Both the position numbers and the translations under genes were made by a program. The notes under the pieces were generated by a model. The model was not told the DNA's origin. It saw only the letters and a program-made list of their open reading frames with translations, and ran no database searches. Source: Microthrixaceae bacterium (GTDB taxonomy: Bacteria > Actinomycetota > Acidimicrobiia > Acidimicrobiales > Microtrichaceae). From it: 64,000 bases of DNA. Location of the stretch: the NCBI GenBank assembly GCA_020845705.1, contig JADLFH010000046.1:1-64000 (forward strand). The letters run 5' to 3'. Shown in pieces: positions 33,186 through 41,960 of this stretch (positions within the stretch are counted from its first letter, which is position 1; each line of letters starts with the position of its first letter).

Positions 33186-34742
33186 ATGGAGAACGTCACC
33201 TTCCATCTCGACGGCCGTGAGGTCAGCGTCGATACGTCCTCGCCGATGTCGCTGCTCGACGCTCTGCATCGCCTCGGCGTCACCAGCGCCAAGGACGGTT
33301 GCAGCCCTCAGGGCCAATGTGGTTGTTGCACGGTACTGGTCGACGGCGATCCCCGCGTTGCGTGTGTGACGCCGCTGCGCCGAGTGTCGGGGCGTTTCGT
33401 CACCACCTTCGCCGGCCTGGGTGACGAGCCGGTCGACACTTGGTCGAAGGCTCTGGTAGGCGCCGGCGGAAGCCAATGCGGCTTCTGCACACCTGGAATC
33501 GTGGTGCGTCTCGAGTGGCTGCGCCAGAGGGGATCTCTCGGTGATCCCGCGGCACTCGACCGAACGCTGGCGGCACATCTGTGTCGCTGCACCGGATGGC
33601 AGACCATCGGAGAGGCGGCATCGCACGTTGTGGACGGGACGCTCGCCGGCCTGGGTGGGTCGCAGCGGGATCTGGAATCAGCCGCGCGCCGCGCAACGAT
33701 CGAGGGCGGCCATCGCCAAGTGGTCGGGCCCGGGGTCGTCGGTGGCAACGGGGGGTTCGCGGCCGACACAGCGCCTCCCGACGCCCTCGTCGCGTTGTTG
33801 GGTGCCGACGGCGAGTGGGTGGTCGGGGAGTCCTGGGCCCAAGCCAGACAGTTGGCCGCGAAGGTTCAGGGTCGCCACACCACTGCGAGCTGCGTGGCGC
33901 CGATCGAGGTACCGGAGGGCGATTGGGCGGTGCGCCTCCAGACCTCCTGGGTGGAGCCTGCGTACCTCGAGTTGGACGCCTCCTGGTGCGAGCCGGGGGG
34001 AGATCCCACCGAACCCCTGGCGAACGGCGGGGCCTTCGGTGGGAAAGCCGACTCCCCGTTGCCGGCCGTCGCACGGAAGTTGGCAGATCGGCACGGTCGG
34101 GCGGTATTGGCGTGTTGGACCCGCGAGGATGTGGTGCGCCATGGTCCGAAGCGACCGCCGCTCGCGGCGGGGGTGGCGGCCGACGGTTCCGGCATCGTGC
34201 GGATCGCGCGAACAGCAGGTGTCGCCGATGCGATCACCGCGATGGCTCCGCGGCTGGAGGTCGTCGAAGTCGACGTCTCCGGCCCGCCCACCTCGGCTTC
34301 GATCCGGGCTGCCGGCTGGGCCGAAGCAGCGGTGCTGGTGGCCGCGGCGACGGGGGCCGGCGAGATCGTGTCGCCGAGCGGGGCCACCGCGTCCGCGGCG
34401 ATCGGGGCGGACGGGGCGATAACGGTGCAGGTGCGATGTGGCGACCCGCTCGACGACGTGGTGTTGCGGAGCTACTGCATCGGCGCGGCGCACATGGCCG
34501 CGGGTTGGGTGACGAGCGAGTCGATCGCAGTCGATGAAAAGGGCAACGTCGGCGACTTGACGATCCGTTCCTTCGGAATCCTGCGAGCCGGCGACATGCC
34601 ACCCGTCGAGGTGGTGATCGAGGCCGACGACGGCCCGCCCACCAACGGGTCCGACGCGGTCTTCGCAGCCGTCGCGCTGGCGATCTGGCGCTCTCAAGGC
34701 CTCCCCACGAGCTGGCCAACGGGCGTAGCGTTACGCCCATGA
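33186..34742 (+). CDS. Reduced xanthine-dehydrogenase-like protein: two [2Fe-2S] domains fused to a partial molybdenum-subunit-like region
   Basis: A 518-residue protein. Residues 1-80 are a plant-type ferredoxin domain with cluster cysteines at about 39, 45, 48 and 60. Residues 85-155 are the second [2Fe-2S] domain of xanthine dehydrogenase and CO dehydrogenase small subunits, with CGFCTPG (98, 101) and CRCTGW (133, 135). There is no FAD domain. The rest (about 180-518) resembles scattered parts of the molybdopterin-binding subunit, such as ANGGAFGGKADSPLPAVARKLA and VLACWTREDVVRHGPKRPP, but is far shorter than the usual 700-plus residues. The frame extends upstream to 32859, against the lipoprotein gene; ATG 33186 fits the domain start. 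It overlaps the RidA gene by 4 nt. Confidence 0.82.
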   Translation: MENVTFHLDGREVSVDTSSPMSLLDALHRLGVTSAKDGCSPQGQCGCCTVLVDGDPRVACVTPLRRVSGRFVTTFAGLGDEPVDTWSKALVGAGGSQCGFCTPGIVVRLEWLRQRGSLGDPAALDRTLAAHLCRCTGWQTIGEAASHVVDGTLAGLGGSQRDLESAARRATIEGGHRQVVGPGVVGGNGGFAADTAPPDALVALLGADGEWVVGESWAQARQLAAKVQGRHTTASCVAPIEVPEGDWAVRLQTSWVEPAYLELDASWCEPGGDPTEPLANGGAFGGKADSPLPAVARKLADRHGRAVLACWTREDVVRHGPKRPPLAAGVAADGSGIVRIARTAGVADAITAMAPRLEVVEVDVSGPPTSASIRAAGWAEAAVLVAAATGAGEIVSPSGATASAAIGADGAITVQVRCGDPLDDVVLRSYCIGAAHMAAGWVTSESIAVDEKGNVGDLTIRSFGILRAGDMPPVEVVIEADDGPPTNGSDAVFAAVALAIWRSQGLPTSWPTGVALRP

Positions 34743-35095
34743 GCACTCCCGTCGGCCCCTACACCCCCGTCCTCGGTGCCGGGGGGTGGATCATCACCTC
34801 CGGCCAGATCGGGCTTGGACCCGAAGGTCTCGCGGACGGGTTCGAGGCGCAGTTGCGTCAGGCGCTGGAGAACCTCCGTGGACATGTCGAAGGTGCCGGA
34901 GCTCGGATGGACCAGGTTGTGAAGACGACGGTCTTCCTGGTGTCGATGGACGACTACCCGGCGCTCAACGACATCTACACGGCCTTCTTCGACGATCACG
35001 CAGCGGGCCATCGCCCGGCCCGGAGTGCAGTGGCCGTCGCGGCGCTGCCCATAGGAGCGCTGGTCGAGATCGAAGCCATGGCGTTCGTCGGTTGA
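34739..35095 (+). CDS. RidA family (YjgF/YER057c) protein
   Basis: A 118-residue RidA-like protein that may hydrolyse reactive enamines or imines such as 2-aminoacrylate. It reads VGPYTPVLGAGGWIITSGQIGL at the start, then FEAQLRQALENLRGHVEGAGARMDQVVKTTVFLVSMDDYPALNDIY, and ends with the conserved RSAVAVAALPIGALVEIEAMAFV; the Arg of PARSAV binds substrate in RidA and is present. ATGA overlap with the upstream Fe-S fusion gene implies a functional pair. The last base of the start lies inside that gene's stop codon. Confidence 0.92.
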   Translation: MSTPVGPYTPVLGAGGWIITSGQIGLGPEGLADGFEAQLRQALENLRGHVEGAGARMDQVVKTTVFLVSMDDYPALNDIYTAFFDDHAAGHRPARSAVAVAALPIGALVEIEAMAFVG

Positions 35096-35146
35096 GGTCA
35101 CAGGCGCCCGCCGGGTAGTGGCATCACATGAGTCCGGGAGGCCAAG

Positions 35147-35314
35147 ATGGCATCCATGTTCGGTGTGTTCCTTGTGGTGTTCGTCCTGCTGGTGGTCATC
35201 CCCGTAGGGGCGATCGTTTCAGGGGGAGTTGTCGCGGCCATCATCGGTTGGGTGTTGCGCAGCAACGCCGAGCAGACCCACGAGGGCTCCGAACTCATCG
35301 AGACGAACTACTGA
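35147..35314 (+). CDS. Small membrane protein, 55 residues
   Basis: A short gene encoding 55 residues: a hydrophobic stretch of about 35 residues (FGVFLVVFVLLVVIPVGAI, then VVAAIIGWVL) followed by a polar, acidic tail ending ETNY. A good GGGAGG ribosome binding site lies 6 nt before the ATG, and third positions are GC-rich. One long or two short helices would cross the membrane. No family recognised. It ends 22 nt from the convergent glnR gene. Confidence 0.72.
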   Translation: MASMFGVFLVVFVLLVVIPVGAIVSGGVVAAIIGWVLRSNAEQTHEGSELIETNY

Positions 35315-35336
35315 GGATCCACCCGGGGGCGCCTGC

Positions 35337-36008
35337 TCAAGAACCCCAGCGGGATTCGCCGAACTTGTAGCCGACCGACCGCACGGTCTGGATGAGTCCC
35401 GCGTGCTCCTCGCCGAGCTTTGCCCGTAACCGTCGGATGTGGACGTCAACCGTTCGTGCGCCGCCGTAGTACTCATAGCCCCACACCTGCGACAACAGCG
35501 TCTCCCTGGTGAAGACGCGGCCTGGGCTCGATGCGAGGAACTTCAGCAGTTCGTACTCCATGTAGGTGAGATCCAGCGGGCGTCCGTCGATCTGTGCCTG
35601 GTAGGTCTCCACGTTCAGCAGCAACACGTCGTAGGTCACGAGGTCCTCGGCGACCTCCGCAGTGCCCCCGCGGACCAACAAGTGCTTGAGGCGGGCTTCG
35701 AGTTCGACGGGGTGGAACGGTGTCACGCAGAAGTCGTCGAAGGACCCGTGACGGCCGCCCAGCTCGGCGAGTTGTGAACCCTTCACCAACAACAGCACCG
35801 GTGCGATCCCGTATTCATCGCGTCTGATCGAGCGGGCGAAGGCGAAGCCGTTGCCGTCCTCGTCGTCGGCCGCGACGATCGCTCCGATCCAGGAACCCGC
35901 AGCGGCCTCCGCCTCGGAGGACACCGCCTTCCAGCTGTAGCCGGCCATGTCGAGGGCACGTGCCACATCGACGGGTGGTGGGTCCGGGTAGAGGAGGAGC
36001 GGATCCAT
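35337..36008 (-). CDS. glnR: GlnR-like OmpR-family orphan response regulator
   Basis: A 223-residue regulator whose DNA-binding half is very close to actinobacterial GlnR: IDGRPLDLTYMEYELLKFL, PGRVFTRETLLSQVWGYEYYGG, TVDVHIRRLRAKLG and IQTVRSVGYKFGE. The receiver half (1-115) is atypical: there is no clear phosphorylation pocket (AIVAADDEDGNGF) and the Lys position reads VTPFHP. This matches GlnR, which works without phosphorylation. The ATG at 36008 gives the normal N-terminus. It lies 8 nt after glnA on the same strand and probably controls nitrogen genes, including its own neighbours. Confidence 0.88.
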   Translation of the reverse strand: MDPLLLYPDPPPVDVARALDMAGYSWKAVSSEAEAAAGSWIGAIVAADDEDGNGFAFARSIRRDEYGIAPVLLLVKGSQLAELGGRHGSFDDFCVTPFHPVELEARLKHLLVRGGTAEVAEDLVTYDVLLLNVETYQAQIDGRPLDLTYMEYELLKFLASSPGRVFTRETLLSQVWGYEYYGGARTVDVHIRRLRAKLGEEHAGLIQTVRSVGYKFGESRWGS

Positions 36009-36016
36009 GACGGGTT

Positions 36017-37372
36017 TCACCAGGCGCGCAGGTAGCGGTCGAGCTCGAACTGGCTCACGGCGGCCTTGTAGTCGTTCCACTCTGCACGCTTGTTGCGGAG
36101 GAACCACTCGTGGATGTGGTCGCCTATTGCGTCGCGGACCAACTCGGAGCTCTCCATCCGGTCGAGCGCCTCGGCGAGCGAGCCGGGCAACAGGCGGATG
36201 CCCTTCGCCCGCCGTTCCTCTTCGCTCAGCTCGAAGATGTTGGAGTCGGCCTCCTCCTCGAGGTGGTAATCGCCTTCGATTCCGGCGAGGCCGGCGGCGA
36301 GAATCACCGAGAATGCCAGGTAGGGGTTGCAGGCAGGGTCGATGGAGCGGTACTCCAGGCGGGTCCCCGAAGCCCCCTTGTTCGCCTTGGTGACCGGCAC
36401 CCGCACCAGCGCAGAGCGATTCGCCCGTGCCCAGCTCACGTGCACCGGTGCCTCGAAGCCGGGGACAAGGCGCTTGTAGGAGTTCACGAGTTGGTTGGTG
36501 ACTGCGGTGATCTCGGGCGCGTGGGTGAGCAGGCCGGCGATGAACTTCCGGGCGGTGCCCGACAGGCCGTATTGGCCGTCGGAATCCCAGAAGGCGTTGT
36601 CCTCACCGTGGAACAGCGAGATGTGGGTGTGCATGCCGGAGCCCTGGACCCCTGCGATCGGTTTCGGCATGAACGTGGCGTACACGCCGTGCTCGAAGGC
36701 CACCTCACGGACGATCAGCCGCAACGTCATGATGTTGTCGGCCATCGTGAGGCCGTCGGTGTAGCGCAGGTCGATCTCGTGCTGGGAGGGAGCGTCCTCG
36801 TGGAACGAGTACTCCACAGGGATGCCTGTGGCCTCCAACCTTCCAATGGTGGCGCGGCGGATGTCGCTCGTCGCGTCGAAGGTGGTGAGGTCGAAGTAAC
36901 TGGCGTGATCGAGTGGCTCGGGGGCCTTCGATGCGTCGTCGCTGCGGAGGTAGAAGAACTCGACCTCGGGAGAGACCATGAATTGGAACCCGGCCTCGTG
37001 CGCGCGACGAAGATTGCGCCGAAGCACCTGTCTGGGGTCGCCTTCGAAGGGAGTGCCGTCGAGGTTCACCAGATCGCAGAACATCCGGGCCGACAGGTCA
37101 CCGCCGTCTCCCCAGGTCACCAACTGGAAGCTGGCGGCGTCGGGAACGGCCAACACGTCGGACTCCTGAACCCGGCTGAAGCCGTCGATGGCGGAGCCGT
37201 CGAACTGCACGCCTTCCTCGAACGCCGTCTCCAGTTCGACGGGTGAGATCGCGACGCTCTTGAGCTGGCCCAACACGTCGGTGAACCACAACCGGATCAG
37301 CCGGACGCGGCGCTCCTCGATCGTGCGCAACACGTAGGACTGCTGATGCTCCATCTCCTGAGGATCGCTCAC
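36017..37372 (-). CDS. glnA: Glutamine synthetase type I (alpha-like)
   Basis: A 451-residue type I glutamine synthetase. It has VRLIRLWFTDVLGQLKSVAIS, FDGSAIDGFSRVQESDVLAVPD, SPEVEFFYL (metal Glu), GVQGSGMHTHISLF, NSYKRLVPGFEAPVHVSWARANRSALVRVP and RLEYRSIDPACNPYLAFSVILAAGLAGI. The adenylylation loop, NLYDL in beta-type enzymes, reads NIFELSEEE here with no tyrosine, so it should not be controlled by adenylylation. A GCAGGAGC ribosome binding site stands before the GTG. It is transcribed with glnR and away from the type II enzyme at 37555. Confidence 0.94.
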   Translation of the reverse strand: MSDPQEMEHQQSYVLRTIEERRVRLIRLWFTDVLGQLKSVAISPVELETAFEEGVQFDGSAIDGFSRVQESDVLAVPDAASFQLVTWGDGGDLSARMFCDLVNLDGTPFEGDPRQVLRRNLRRAHEAGFQFMVSPEVEFFYLRSDDASKAPEPLDHASYFDLTTFDATSDIRRATIGRLEATGIPVEYSFHEDAPSQHEIDLRYTDGLTMADNIMTLRLIVREVAFEHGVYATFMPKPIAGVQGSGMHTHISLFHGEDNAFWDSDGQYGLSGTARKFIAGLLTHAPEITAVTNQLVNSYKRLVPGFEAPVHVSWARANRSALVRVPVTKANKGASGTRLEYRSIDPACNPYLAFSVILAAGLAGIEGDYHLEEEADSNIFELSEEERRAKGIRLLPGSLAEALDRMESSELVRDAIGDHIHEWFLRNKRAEWNDYKAAVSQFELDRYLRAW

Positions 37373-37404
37373 GGACAGCTCCTGCTGATATGGATCCGGG
37401 CGGA

Positions 37405-37424
37405 GTTCACACGCCGTTCACACG
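37405..37424. promoter_or_regulatory. Direct repeat GTTCACACG in the glnA-glnII divergent promoter region
   Basis: GTTCACACG occurs at 37405-37413 and again at 37416-37424, an 11-nt period that places both on the same face of the helix. It lies between the divergent glutamine synthetase genes. It does not fit the GTnAC-n6-GnAAC GlnR consensus exactly, so the bound protein is uncertain. Confidence 0.5.
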
Positions 37425-37554
37425 AGGGCAACGACGGGGAAATCGGTAGAGGACAAGGTAGTTCCCGGCCGTGACTGGAGTCGCTGCCGCCAGGTCGCGG
37501 AAATCTGCGGCGGTTGATCGGGCCGAACGGTCCCCTAGGAGGAAGGTGACGCTG

Positions 37555-38568
37555 ATGGCGTACCGGGCTGAGTACATCTGGATCGACGGGACCGAGCCGT
37601 CGGCACTCATCCGCTCGAAGACGAAGATCCTCCAGGACGGCGAGGAGCCGGGCCTGTGGGGCTTCGACGGTTCCTCCACGAACCAGGCTCCGGGGAGCAA
37701 CTCCGACTGCGTCCTCCAGCCCGTGTATCAGGTGTACGACCCCATCCGTGGGGGTGAGGACGTCCTGGTCCTGTGCGAGGTGTTGATCCCCGACACGATG
37801 GAGCCGCATCCCACGAACCATCGGGCAGCGTGCCGTGAGGTCGCAGAGAAGTACGCGGATCAGGACATGTGGTTCGGCATGGAACAGGAGTACACGTTCT
37901 TCAAGTCGGGCCGTCCGCTGGGCTGGCCCGAACAGGGTGTCTTCTACCCCGCCCCGCAGGGTCCTTACTACTGCGGCGTCGGTGCCACCGAGATAGCCGG
38001 CCGGGAGATCGTCGAGGCACACACCACTGCCTGCATGAAGGCCGGCCTGATGATCTCGGGCACCAACGCCGAGGTCATGTTGGGCCAGTGGGAGTTCCAG
38101 ATCGGCCCTCTCGGGCCGGTGGAGATAGGCGACCAGATGTGGATCGGCCGCTATCTGCTCTACCTCATCGCCGAGAGCTTCGGAGTCGACGCGTCGATCT
38201 CGGCGAAGCCGATCAAGGGTGACTGGAACGGGGCGGGTTGTCACACCAACTTCTCCACCAATGCGATGCGCGAGGACTACGACGCGATCATCAAGGCATG
38301 TGAGGCGATGGGTGCGCCGGGCGTGCCTGAAGAGCATCTCGACGGCTACGGGCACGGTTATGAGGAGCGGCTCACCGGGCTGCACGAGACGGCGCACTAC
38401 AGCCAGTTCCGCTACGGCGTGTCCGACCGCGGGGCGTCGATCCGGATCCCATGGCAGGTCGCACAGGACAAGAAGGGCTATGTCGAGGATCGACGCCCGA
38501 ACGCGAACATCGACCCATACGTGGTGGCGAGACTCATCACGAGCACGGTCTGCTCCGCTCTGGCCTGA
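37555..38568 (+). CDS. glnII: Glutamine synthetase type II (eukaryotic-like)
   Basis: A 337-residue type II glutamine synthetase, the eukaryotic kind also found in Streptomyces, Frankia and rhizobia. It starts YRAEYIWIDGTEPSALIRSKTKIL and has GLWGFDGSSTNQAPGSNSDC, MWFGMEQEYTFF, PYYCGVGA, LGQWEFQIGP, DWNGAGCHTNFST and RGASIRIPW. The ATG at 37555 gives this standard N-terminus; a GTG at 37546 is also in frame and close to AGGAGG, so three extra residues are possible. It lies beside a type I enzyme and glnR, giving two unrelated glutamine synthetases under nearby control. Confidence 0.95.
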   Translation: MAYRAEYIWIDGTEPSALIRSKTKILQDGEEPGLWGFDGSSTNQAPGSNSDCVLQPVYQVYDPIRGGEDVLVLCEVLIPDTMEPHPTNHRAACREVAEKYADQDMWFGMEQEYTFFKSGRPLGWPEQGVFYPAPQGPYYCGVGATEIAGREIVEAHTTACMKAGLMISGTNAEVMLGQWEFQIGPLGPVEIGDQMWIGRYLLYLIAESFGVDASISAKPIKGDWNGAGCHTNFSTNAMREDYDAIIKACEAMGAPGVPEEHLDGYGHGYEERLTGLHETAHYSQFRYGVSDRGASIRIPWQVAQDKKGYVEDRRPNANIDPYVVARLITSTVCSALA

Positions 38569-38637
38569 ACCTTCCCCATTGCCACCGATGACCCGTGGTG
38601 CCTAGCCTGACCTCGGCGTCGAGGTTGGGGGACTGCG

Positions 38638-40095
38638 ATGGGCCACTCGGTAGATCGTGAGGTGCATCGGCGGTCGCGAGTGCTCGTGGTCGTCGTCGTC
38701 CTGGTCCTGATGGCGAGTGTGGTTACCGGTTGTCGATCGGCGCGGGTGGGGCGCCGGTGCAGCCAGGGTTTCGCCAGGGACAACACACATGTCCTGGTGT
38801 GCAAAGGACGCCGGTGGGTTCGTCTCATGACGATCACCGACTACCTGTCGCTCCTTCGGCGGTCGAAGGCGGCACCGGCTGTGCCGGGCACGGGCGAGCC
38901 GCCGCGGAGCGGTCCAGGCGCGACGCTGACACCGGCGACCGTTCCCGTCCTGCGGTTCACGATCGATGGTGCTGTCGAGGCGGTCACCGGGGGCCGGTTT
39001 CTGCTGCGAGTTGCGGGATGGGTTACGGAATGGGACCAGAGCGGTCCCGTCACGCTGAGAGTGACGAGTCGCGACGACTTCGGCCGGACGACGTCGGACG
39101 AGATCCAGGCGAGTGTCCAGGTGCCGGGTTCTGACGGGTCACGAAGGAGCTTCGACGCGTCGCTTCCCTCGCTCGGTGGTCGCTACACGGTGTGTGTTCA
39201 AGCGCTCAACACGCCGGGAACGGGCGGTTGGGACACCCCTCTGGGGTGTTCGGACATCGAGGTCGATTCGGGCGCACCAAAGGATCCCCTTCCCGAGTCC
39301 GCCGGATGGCTCGAGACGATCAACCACTACCGCGAGGGCTCGGGCCTGGATCCAATGACGGCTGAGGCGGCATGGACCGATCCCGTCGTGAAGCACCTCG
39401 TCTACCTGCGCGACACCCCGGCGGAGTTCTTCACCGGCGAGTACGCCAACCTCCATCGGGAGAATCCGGCCAGTCCGTACTACACGCCGGAGGGAGCCGG
39501 ATACTCCCACAACGTGCTGACCTGGGCCGGCACGGAGCGGATGGCGATGGAGGGTTGGATCGCTGCGCCGTTCCACGCGCTCGGCGGCCTGGACCCCACC
39601 AGCAACCGGGGTGCCTTCGCGATCCTGTTGCCTCCGGCGACCCGCATGAACGCGGCAGCCAAGTTCGGATCCTCCGCTCCGGTGCCACCCGTGCCAACAG
39701 AACCCATCATGACCCCGGGAGACGGAGCCGTGACCGCTCTGCGAGCCTTTCGAGGCGAGAGCCCCGACCCTCGCGACCCCTGCCCCGACCGCTCCACGTG
39801 GCACGGCCTGCCGATCATCGTGCAGCTCCCGTATGCGCCACCGGGTGGGATCACCGCCGGACTGGTACTGCCCAACGGCGTGGCTGTGGCCGATGAGGAC
39901 ATCTGCGTGGTAACCGAGAACAACTACGTGCCCATCGACCCGATCTACGGTGCTGCGGGCAAAGCCATCCTCAACAGCGCCGACGCAGTGCTGGTCATCC
40001 CCCGCGATCCCCTTACGCCTGGGACGCATCAGGTGAGCGTCGAGGTTCCGGGCCACCCACCGATCAACTGGTCGTTCGCCGTCGCCAAGACTTGA
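38638..40095 (+). CDS. Lipoprotein with divergent CAP-like domain
   Basis: A 485-residue exported protein. The N-terminus has a long hydrophobic segment and a lipobox-like VVTGC (Cys32). A linker and a beta-rich region (about 100-205) precede a CAP-like domain: WLETINHYREGSGLDPMTAEAAW, then HLVYLRD, EYANLHRENPASPYYTPEGAGYSHNVLTWAG and MEGWIAAPFHALGGLDP. The last 130 residues form another beta-rich domain (PIIVQLPYAPPGGITAG ... HQVSVEVPGHPPINW). It is probably a surface protein of unknown ligand. TAGCCT at about 38602 may be its -10. The stop overlaps a possible TTG start of the acyltransferase. Confidence 0.8.
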   Translation: MGHSVDREVHRRSRVLVVVVVLVLMASVVTGCRSARVGRRCSQGFARDNTHVLVCKGRRWVRLMTITDYLSLLRRSKAAPAVPGTGEPPRSGPGATLTPATVPVLRFTIDGAVEAVTGGRFLLRVAGWVTEWDQSGPVTLRVTSRDDFGRTTSDEIQASVQVPGSDGSRRSFDASLPSLGGRYTVCVQALNTPGTGGWDTPLGCSDIEVDSGAPKDPLPESAGWLETINHYREGSGLDPMTAEAAWTDPVVKHLVYLRDTPAEFFTGEYANLHRENPASPYYTPEGAGYSHNVLTWAGTERMAMEGWIAAPFHALGGLDPTSNRGAFAILLPPATRMNAAAKFGSSAPVPPVPTEPIMTPGDGAVTALRAFRGESPDPRDPCPDRSTWHGLPIIVQLPYAPPGGITAGLVLPNGVAVADEDICVVTENNYVPIDPIYGAAGKAILNSADAVLVIPRDPLTPGTHQVSVEVPGHPPINWSFAVAKT

Positions 40096-40127
40096 CACCT
40101 CCCCGAACCCCACGAACACTTCGCCCG

Positions 40128-41366
40128 ATGGGGGAGGACTTCCGCAGTCGGCTCGACCGGCCGCCAACCGTTCCGTTCCGCTACGTGAAGTCCCTCGACG
40201 GGATCCGAGGCGTCGGGATTCTCGTCGTGATGTTCGGTCACTACTCCGCGGGCTTCTCCAAGTGGGCCGGTGTTCGCCTCTTCGGTCTCTCGCTCACCAT
40301 CGACCTGTTCTTCGTGCTCAGCGGGTTCCTCATCACCACGCTGCTGCTGGAGGAGTGGTCCAAGACCGGTGGCATCAGCATGCGGAACTTCTACGTGCGT
40401 CGTGGGCTACGCCTTCTGCCGGCCCTGTTCGTCCTGTTGGTGTTCGTCCTCGGCGTGGTCGCGCTCACCACGGCCGCGGGTGACCCGTGGTTGCCGTGGA
40501 AGCTGACCCTTGCCGAAGTGATGGCCGCTGCGCTCTACGTCTACCCCGTGGTGATGGTCGCCAAGGGCGGCGAGATCTTCCTCTTCCACCTCTGGACGCT
40601 GTCGGTCGAGGAGTGGTTCTACTTCCTGTGGCCTGCGACCATCGGGTGGCTGGGGCTGCGACGGGGTCGAAGGGGACTCCCCAACCTGCTTTTGGCGATG
40701 GTGCTCGTGTACATCGCCTGCTTCGTTCTGCGCGCCGCGGGCGGCCGCGACGGGCTGTCGCTTCTCGTGACGGCGTTGCGGCCCGATTCGCTGGTAGCGG
40801 GTTCCGTGCTTGCCTTCCTGATCCGTTGGACCAAGGAGTTCCCCAACGAGCGCCTGTTCGCCGGGCTCCAGTGGCTGTCCCGCCTGGGGCTCGTCGGATT
40901 CGCCTACTTCTCGTGGTTCGCGCTCTACCCCATAGCCCCCCAGCCCAAGGGCGTCACCTACAGCGACCACTATGCCCGCTACCACGAGTTGGCGTTTCAG
41001 AGCTGGAACTATCGATTCGGTCTGATCTGCGCGGCGCTCACGATCATGCACCTGCTCGTGGTCCCCGACGGATGGCTGACAAAGGTTCTGTCGTGGCGCC
41101 CACTCGTCTATCTGGGCGTGCTGTCCTACGCGCTCTACCTCTGGCACCAGCCACTGTTCCTCCTGATGAACAACAGGACGAACCTCAACGCAGATCCCAC
41201 TGTGGAAGGCCACCGTGTGATCAGTTCACCAACGATGATCGGATTGGGACTCGGAGTGGGCGTGTTGTCAGTACTGGTGGCGATGGCATCGCGTCGGTTC
41301 GTCGAAGTGCCGGCTCTGCGTCTGAAGTCCCGCTTCGAGGTGGTGCACTATGAGGACAAGCGATGA
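40128..41366 (+). CDS. Acyltransferase family 3 (OafA/YrhL-like) membrane protein
   Basis: A membrane acyltransferase of about 412 residues with some ten transmembrane helices. Family marks are YVKSLDGIRGVGILVVMFGHY at the start (the His is catalytic), IDLFFVLSGFLIT, FYVRRGLRLLPALF, HLWTLSVEEWFYFLWP and SYALYLWHQPLF. Such enzymes move acetyl or other acyl groups onto envelope sugars. A TTG at 40092 overlapping the previous stop codon is an alternative start that would add 12 residues. It overlaps the next gene by 4 nt. Confidence 0.88.
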   Translation: MGEDFRSRLDRPPTVPFRYVKSLDGIRGVGILVVMFGHYSAGFSKWAGVRLFGLSLTIDLFFVLSGFLITTLLLEEWSKTGGISMRNFYVRRGLRLLPALFVLLVFVLGVVALTTAAGDPWLPWKLTLAEVMAAALYVYPVVMVAKGGEIFLFHLWTLSVEEWFYFLWPATIGWLGLRRGRRGLPNLLLAMVLVYIACFVLRAAGGRDGLSLLVTALRPDSLVAGSVLAFLIRWTKEFPNERLFAGLQWLSRLGLVGFAYFSWFALYPIAPQPKGVTYSDHYARYHELAFQSWNYRFGLICAALTIMHLLVVPDGWLTKVLSWRPLVYLGVLSYALYLWHQPLFLLMNNRTNLNADPTVEGHRVISSPTMIGLGLGVGVLSVLVAMASRRFVEVPALRLKSRFEVVHYEDKR

Positions 41367-41812
41367 GCGCGGGTCTGGAGGAGATCTCCCGCCGTGTGGG
41401 CGCCTTGGTCGCGGCGGAGGTGGCGTCGTTCGAAGCCGTGGGGAGCCGCGTCGTCGATGCACCCCCGGATCTCGCCGGGTTGTTCGCGGGGATCAGCTGT
41501 CATCACGCCTGGCGGGCCCATCAGCTTCGGGAGCATCTGTTCCCCCTCGGGGGATACCAGGTCGATGATTTCGTGGTGCTTTCGGGCGATTTCGCAGCCA
41601 TCCTCGGGACTCTGGAGGGGGCGGAGACGCCGATGGAAGCGGCAGCGGTGGTTCGCGATGAGCTGCTTGTCGCGTTGTCGGCCATGATCGGCGACACGCG
41701 GGCTGTCTGCGGTCTCGTCGCCGACGCGCCGTTGCTCCGCACCCTTGATCTGGTCGAGTTCGACCTGCTGCGGGACAAGGCCAACGCCACCCCGCAGCAG
41801 CCCGCCCCCTGA
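41363..41812 (+). CDS. Hypothetical helical protein
   Basis: A 149-residue protein I do not recognise. It looks mostly alpha-helical, with SCHHAWRAHQLREHLFPLGG in the middle, where His, His, His and Glu residues could bind metal in a four-helix bundle. The ATG overlaps the acyltransferase stop as ATGA, so it is translated from the same message. It ends in a QQPAP tail. A loose comparison is with ferritin-like or tRNA hydroxylase bundles, but I would not assign it. Confidence 0.7.
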   Translation: MSAGLEEISRRVGALVAAEVASFEAVGSRVVDAPPDLAGLFAGISCHHAWRAHQLREHLFPLGGYQVDDFVVLSGDFAAILGTLEGAETPMEAAAVVRDELLVALSAMIGDTRAVCGLVADAPLLRTLDLVEFDLLRDKANATPQQPAP

Positions 41813-41879
41813 GCCCAGCCCAACCCAGTTCGGGGGGGGAATTTGGTTCCCAGGGAGGCATAACGCCCTATCGATAACC

Positions 41880-41903
41880 CTTGACGCCTTTCGTATCGTC
41901 AAG
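41880..41903. promoter_or_regulatory. Inverted repeat upstream of the sigma factor gene
   Basis: CTTGACG (41880-41886) and CGTCAAG (41897-41903) form a perfect 7-bp dyad with a 10-nt spacer. It may be an operator for the downstream sigma factor gene. TTGACG could also be a -35, but no fitting -10 lies 17 nt downstream. Confidence 0.35.
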
Positions 41904-41960
41904 TGATCCCCCACATTCACCTGTGAGGGAGCTGGACAAGGGTTGGACAGGGGTGAGCGA

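Noticed and set aside
41881-41900. TTGACG as -35 of the sigma factor promoter
   Set aside because: No TANNNT lies 16-19 nt downstream, and the hexamer is part of a perfect dyad, so an operator role fits better.
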